From positions 1 through 15,609 of the forward strand of contig JALWZI010000186.1 of the NCBI GenBank assembly GCA_027002755.1: DNA of 15,609 nucleotides, in the 5' to 3' direction. The position numbers and the translations under genes were made by a program. Shown here piece by piece: positions 12,415-15,609 of the stretch. The DNA is from Campylobacteraceae bacterium (GTDB lineage: Bacteria; Campylobacterota; Campylobacteria; Campylobacterales; Sulfurovaceae). The notes beneath the pieces were generated by a model. That model was given only the letters and a program-made list of their open reading frames with translations. It had not been told where the DNA came from and did no database searches. Every line of letters begins with the position of its first letter. The first letter of the stretch is position 1.

Positions 12415-13070
12415 TGCAGGATCCCCGAGTCGTCGTCGAAGTGAACAGGGTTCGCAAGCGTTTCATGGGGGCGACGGTCCTGGACGATGTGAGCCTGCAG
12501 ATCTCCCTGGGGGATCGGGTGGCGATGATGGGGCCCAACGGAGCGGGCAAGACGACACTGGTGCGTTGTATGCTGGGCTTTTACCACACCGACGAAGGAA
12601 GCATCCGGGTCGCAGGGCATGATCCGGTTGCGGAACGGGTGGAGGTCCTGCGTCATGTCGGTTTCATTCCCCAGCTTCCCCCGCCGGTCAAACTGACGGT
12701 GGGAGAGCTGCTGCACTTCGTCGAGCGCAGCAGTGGCACGTCGGCAGAATCGATCGCCCGCAAAGCAGGTGAGATGGAACTGGATGTCGCCAAACACAGC
12801 CAGAAGCCTTTTTTCAAGCTCTCCGGAGGGATGAAGCAGAAACTTCTCATCGCTATCGCTCTGGCGCGAAAGAGCCGACTGCTGATCTTCGATGAACCGA
12901 CGGCGAGCCTCGATCCCCGGGCACGGGAGCACTTCTACGAGTTGCTGCAATCGATCGACTATGAGCATGCGGCGATCTACATCACCCATCGGGCTGAAGA
13001 GCTGGCCGGTCTGGTCAACCGGGAGATCACGATGGATCTGGGCAAGGTGGTGGTCGATGAGCGGATATAG
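12414..13070 (+). CDS. nosF: NosF, ABC transporter ATP-binding subunit
   Basis: 218 residues from ATG 12414, which shares a base with the nosH stop. The frame is open upstream inside nosH, but the ABC fold starts right after this ATG (VVVEVNRVRKRF). Walker A GPNGAGKTT is at 40-48, the Q loop at FIPQ, the signature LSGGMKQ at 136-142, Walker B LLIFDEP with D160/E161, and the H-loop at YITHRAEE. It is the cytoplasmic ATPase of the NosDFY complex, which drives maturation of the CuZ site, with NosY as membrane partner. A size near 218 residues is short compared with classical NosF of about 300, as is usual in clade II clusters. It overlaps the following nosL by 14 bases. Confidence 0.95.
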   Translation: MQDPRVVVEVNRVRKRFMGATVLDDVSLQISLGDRVAMMGPNGAGKTTLVRCMLGFYHTDEGSIRVAGHDPVAERVEVLRHVGFIPQLPPPVKLTVGELLHFVERSSGTSAESIARKAGEMELDVAKHSQKPFFKLSGGMKQKLLIAIALARKSRLLIFDEPTASLDPRAREHFYELLQSIDYEHAAIYITHRAEELAGLVNREITMDLGKVVVDERI

Positions 13071-13542
13071 GCAAATCCTTTGGACCCTCCTTTCCGTCGT
13101 GGTCCTTTCGCTGTCCGGATGTGGTGACTCCCGTCCCAAAGGGGGCGTGGAAGCGATCCACTGGGATCGGGATATGTGCGAGCGCTGCAAGATGGTGGTC
13201 AGCGAACGGAAATACGCCGCGGAGATCGTCGATCCCAAGACGGACAAGGTCTATAAGTTCGACGATCTGGGATGTGCGGTGCTCTGGCTGGAGGAGGAGA
13301 AGATCCCCTGGGCCGACGAAGCGAAGATCTGGGTGACCGACGCCAAAACCGGCGAGTGGCTCGATGCCCGCAAAGCTCTCTACACCGACGACTCCATCAC
13401 CCCTATGGCCTACGGGATCGCCGCTTTCAGCGAAAAGACCTTCCCCAAAGGGCACAAGGCACTCGGTTTCGATGAGGTGGTAAAGATCATCAAAAGGATC
13501 GAAGCCAAAAACAATGAACGAAGGGGGATACCGGCCCAATGA
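13057..13542 (+). CDS. nosL: NosL, copper-binding accessory lipoprotein
   Basis: 161 residues from ATG 13057, overlapping the nosF end by 14 bases. The frame is open further upstream within nosF, but the lipoprotein signal fixes the start: ILWTLLSVVVLSLSGC with C22 as lipid site. NosL features: M40-C41-x-x-C44-x-M46 (MCERCKMVV), the copper-site region, and the domain pattern KFDDLGCAVLWLEE, then VTDAKTGEWLDARKALY and PMAYGIAAF, typical of NosL. It is thought to hand Cu(I) to apo-NosZ on the outer face of the membrane, working with NosDFY. The stop overlaps nosY (ATGA). A second NosL-like gene follows nosY. Confidence 0.93.
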   Translation: MSGYRQILWTLLSVVVLSLSGCGDSRPKGGVEAIHWDRDMCERCKMVVSERKYAAEIVDPKTDKVYKFDDLGCAVLWLEEEKIPWADEAKIWVTDAKTGEWLDARKALYTDDSITPMAYGIAAFSEKTFPKGHKALGFDEVVKIIKRIEAKNNERRGIPAQ

Positions 13543-14366
13543 AAAATCTCTTGCTGGTCGCCTATCTCGACATCCGGGAGTCGTTGCGCTCCAAATGGTT
13601 CTATGTCTACGCCTTCGTTTTCGGCGGATTGATGGGGCTCTTTTTCATCAGCGGGATCACCGACTCGGTCGTCATGGGCTTTACCGGGCTCAGCCGGCTG
13701 CTGCTGGTCTTCATGCAGGTGACGATCATCATTCTGCCGATCTTCATTCTCATTACCACGGTCAAATCGATCTCGGGGGATCGGGAGAGCAACATTCTGG
13801 AGTATATGCTCTCCTTCCCCATCTCTCTGAAAGAGTACTACTGGGGGAAATTCATGGGAAGATTCGTGACGGTCTTCTTCCCAGTGATCGTGGCGCTCCT
13901 CATCGGCGTGGCCTGGGGGCTTGTCAAAGGGGGAGAACTTCCCTGGGCCATGGTGGGACTCTACTCAGCGCTGATCCTCTCCCTCTGTCTGGTCTTTCTG
14001 GGGATCGCCTTCTTCATCTCGACCCTTGTCAAGTCCCATGATGTAGGTCTGGGACTCTCTTTTGCCGTCTGGATCCTGCTGCTGGCCTTCATCGATGTGG
14101 CTCTGATCGGTCTGATGATGCAGAACCGTATCTCCGACGGGGTGATCATCACCGTCGCCATGCTTAATCCTCTGGAGGCTTTCCGGATCGGAGCGATCGC
14201 GCTCTTCGACCCCGAGCTGACGGTGATCGGCCCGGTGGCCTATTATCTGCTCGACACACTCGGCCGCAAGATGCTGATGCTCTATGCGGTCTTCTATCCT
14301 ATTGCATTGGGAGGGGTGTTTGCCTTGTTGGGCTATACTCTTTTCAGAAAAAAAGATCTGCTGTGA
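13539..14366 (+). CDS. nosY: NosY, ABC transporter permease
   Basis: 275 residues; ATG overlaps the nosL stop. Six hydrophobic segments are visible: about 24-44, 54-76 (LLLVFMQVTIIILPIFILIT), 106-127, 137-160, 172-192 and 245-268. The conserved cytoplasmic stretch SGDRESNILEYMLSFPISLKEYYWGKF (about 85-111) is typical of NosY and related ABC-2 permeases. It is the membrane subunit that pairs with NosF and docks NosD; the transported species is believed to be a sulfur compound needed for CuZ. The C-terminal tail is basic (FRKKDLL). Length is standard for the family. Confidence 0.95.
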   Translation: MKNLLLVAYLDIRESLRSKWFYVYAFVFGGLMGLFFISGITDSVVMGFTGLSRLLLVFMQVTIIILPIFILITTVKSISGDRESNILEYMLSFPISLKEYYWGKFMGRFVTVFFPVIVALLIGVAWGLVKGGELPWAMVGLYSALILSLCLVFLGIAFFISTLVKSHDVGLGLSFAVWILLLAFIDVALIGLMMQNRISDGVIITVAMLNPLEAFRIGAIALFDPELTVIGPVAYYLLDTLGRKMLMLYAVFYPIALGGVFALLGYTLFRKKDLL

Positions 14367-14376
14367 CCCGACGGTG

Positions 14377-14419
14377 TCCGGAATGGAAGATTGAAATTGA
14401 AGATGGAGGATGGAAGATG
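14377..14419 (+). repeat. Imperfect GAAGATTG/GGATGGAAGATG purine-rich repeat in the nosY-nosL2 gap
   Basis: The 50-base gap after nosY contains TGGAAGATTGAAATTGAAG followed by ATGGAGGATGGAAGATG, an imperfect tandem of 6-9 base units around GGAAGAT(T/G). It ends in the ribosome site (GGAGG, 14405-14409) and ATG of the next gene. Its base pattern is unlike the surrounding GC-rich coding DNA. Confidence 0.45.
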
Positions 14420-14950
14420 AAAAGATTACTGGTTCTTGTCGCGACGCTGTTTCTCCTGAGCGGTTCCGCAGTAACGGCAGGAGAGGGGAACGCAACCCGT
14501 CCGACAGTGGCGGGAATGAACCCCCGGGCCGTCAAAGCGCTGCGTAACAAGCTTGATCCGGTCTATCTGATCGATGTGGAGAAGCACCCCAGGTTCGAAG
14601 CGGAGATGACCCTGAAGAACGGCAAGACCCTCCGTTTCTGCTGTGTCAAATCGATGATGAATTTCTTTTATCGTCCCGAAAAATACCCCGGATACGGTGT
14701 CGGCCCCAAAGGGAAAGAGATCGACAAACTCTACGTTCGGGACTTTCTGGACGGGACGAAGCTGCCGGCGTCGAAGGCGTGGTACGTTTTCGGTTCCCGC
14801 CTCGTCGGTCCTCACGGGGACGATCTGATCCCGCTCAGCTCCAAAACCCGGGCCGAGCTTTTCGTCCAGCGTTACGGAGGAACCCGGATCATGAGTTACG
14901 ACGAGTTGCGTCAGAAGGGATTCGGTCTGATAAAATACCTTGATATGTGA
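14417..14950 (+). CDS. Second NosL-family protein, exported
   Basis: 177 residues from ATG 14417, with GGAGG 7 bases upstream; a GTG at 14363 overlaps the nosY stop but would put extra residues before the signal peptide. Signal peptide 1-21 (LLVLVATLFLLSGSAVTAG), without a lipobox, so the protein is probably free in the periplasm. The pattern matches the NosL fold: LKNGKTLRFCCVKSMMNFFY, then KLYVRDFLDGTKLPASKAWYVFGSRLVGPHGDDLIPL and SKTRAELFVQRYGG, resembling the C-terminal part of typical NosL (GPxGxDLxPF...A..F...HGG). The N-terminal CxxCxM copper motif is absent. A CC pair (about 75-76) and MM (about 80-81) offer alternative metal ligands. It probably assists copper delivery to NosZ with a role different from the first NosL. 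Confidence 0.82.
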   Translation: MKRLLVLVATLFLLSGSAVTAGEGNATRPTVAGMNPRAVKALRNKLDPVYLIDVEKHPRFEAEMTLKNGKTLRFCCVKSMMNFFYRPEKYPGYGVGPKGKEIDKLYVRDFLDGTKLPASKAWYVFGSRLVGPHGDDLIPLSSKTRAELFVQRYGGTRIMSYDELRQKGFGLIKYLDM

Positions 14951-14964
14951 AGAAGGAGAAGATC

Positions 14965-15486
14965 ATGAAACGACCCGAACCCCGTAACGAAGAGATCGAG
15001 CTCAAGAACAACGTCTATATCGAAAGCGATACCGATCCCAAAGGGATCATCACCTATGCCAACGACTATTTCGCCGAGATCTCCGGCTACACTCCCGAGG
15101 AGCTGGTGGGCCAGCCCCACAACATCGTCCGCCACCCCGACATGCCGAAGATCCTTTTCAAGATCCTCTGGGACCGGCTCAAAGAGGGAAAGAACTTCAT
15201 CGCCGCCGTCAAGAACCTGGCCAAGGACGGTCGCTACTACTGGGTCTTCACCGATTTCGAGACGGTGCGCGACGAGCAGGGGAACATCACCGGCTACAAA
15301 GCGATCCGCAAAAAGATCTCCAAACACGTTACCGATGTTCTGGATCCTCTGTACAAGAAGCTGACGGAGATCGAAAAAGAGGGGGGCATGGAAGCCTCCG
15401 AAAAGTATCTCAACGAATTCCTGGCCGAACACGGTGACGATATCACCGTCGACAACCTCCTGGAGAATATCCACCGCCTCTACTGA
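14965..15486 (+). CDS. Single PAS-domain protein of the Aer/CetB redox-sensing type
   Basis: 173 residues from ATG 14965, with AAGGAG (14952-14957) upstream; a GTG at 14947 is less well placed. One PAS domain spans about 20-120 (DPKGIITYANDYFAEISGYTPEELVG). It carries N53-I-V-R-H-P-D-M-P61, the signature of Aer and CetB PAS domains, where these residues contact FAD. A C-terminal helical tail (HVTDVLDPLYKKLTEIEKEGG...) has no methyl-accepting, kinase or GGDEF domain. No signal or membrane segment is present, so it is cytoplasmic. In Campylobacter jejuni the stand-alone CetB works with the membrane protein CetA in energy taxis. Lying 14 bases behind the second nosL, it is probably co-transcribed with nos genes and may link N2O respiration to swimming behaviour, though an intracellular redox sensor role for gene control is also possible. 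Confidence 0.85.
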   Translation: MKRPEPRNEEIELKNNVYIESDTDPKGIITYANDYFAEISGYTPEELVGQPHNIVRHPDMPKILFKILWDRLKEGKNFIAAVKNLAKDGRYYWVFTDFETVRDEQGNITGYKAIRKKISKHVTDVLDPLYKKLTEIEKEGGMEASEKYLNEFLAEHGDDITVDNLLENIHRLY

Positions 15487-15493
15487 TCCCTCA

Positions 15494-15512
15494 CCGGAGA
15501 GAGCTTCTCCGG
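15494..15512 (+). terminator. Hairpin after the PAS gene, likely end of the nos operon
   Basis: CCGGAGA (15494-15500) and TCTCCGG (15506-15512) form a perfect 7-bp stem with a 5-base loop, 7 bases after the stop. There is no T run behind it, so factor-independent termination is uncertain; it may act with Rho or protect the 3' end. Confidence 0.5.
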
Positions 15513-15552
15513 GACAACGCTTCCTGCACTTTCCCCCGTTTCCGATATGCTG

Positions 15553-15598
15553 TGTGTAACTGTTTACACAGTCGCAGGCTACCATAGAGTGATACAAT
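15553..15598 (+). promoter_or_regulatory. Promoter with perfect 7-4-7 inverted repeat for a gene beyond the window
   Basis: TGTGTAA (15553-15559), CTGT, TTACACA (15564-15570) is a perfect dyad; its inner part TGTAA-N4-TTACA has the 5-4-5 layout of the nos operators. A -10-like TACAAT lies at 15593-15598, so the predicted start is near 15605 and the dyad is centred at about -43. No -35 hexamer is at the right distance, which fits an activator-dependent promoter. The gene itself is not visible. Confidence 0.5.
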
Positions 15599-15609
15599 GC
15601 GGGAAAGGG

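Noticed and set aside
1..15609. tRNA, rRNA, insertion sequences or phage genes
   Set aside because: None seen: no transposase-like or integrase-like protein, no cloverleaf or rRNA-like stretch, and gaps between genes are all under 200 bases.

Overview
The window reads as chromosomal DNA of a Campylobacterota (Epsilonproteobacteria) bacterium, probably from the high-GC sulfur- or hydrogen-oxidising marine branch (Sulfurovum or Nitratifractor-like). This is inferred from the gene order nosZ-B-D-G-C1-C2-H-F-(L)-Y-(L), a Sec-exported NosZ with a C-terminal cytochrome c domain, NosG/NosH/NosC1/NosC2 in place of NosR/NosX, and AT-rich TATAAT-type promoters inside otherwise GC-rich DNA. All genes found are on the + strand.

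Left region (1-4562). The 3' end of a histidine kinase gene is followed by an OmpR-type response regulator, a second complete membrane histidine kinase and a small basic membrane protein of unknown function, with overlapping or closely spaced genes. A separate promoter then drives a large exported low-complexity protein with a Gly/Met/His-rich tail, overlapped by a small exported protein with one thrombospondin-type-3 calcium-binding motif. The basic membrane protein and the large exported protein share a module of about 43 residues (DIDxLIDxY...SRI...EQQ..TI). This previously unrecognised-looking module is the best candidate here for an undescribed system: a two-component system with envelope proteins that share a domain.

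Middle and right region (4563-14950). This is a complete clade II (atypical) nitrous oxide reductase locus. NosZ reduces N2O to N2 in the periplasm. NosG and NosH (polyferredoxins) with cytochromes NosC1 and NosC2 form the likely electron route from the quinone pool. NosD, NosF and NosY form the ABC-type maturation complex, and two NosL-family proteins are likely copper chaperones for the CuZ site. NosB is a membrane protein typical of this cluster type. nosZ and nosB each have their own promoter, each with a Crp/Fnr-like dyad centred close to -41.5 from the predicted start. A hairpin lies between the two genes, so nosZ can be expressed more strongly than the accessory operon.

Right edge (14965-15609). 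A single-domain PAS protein of the Aer/CetB redox-taxis type is the last gene of the nos operon. After a GC-rich hairpin, a perfect 7-4-7 inverted repeat and a -10 box mark the promoter of a gene that starts beyond the window.
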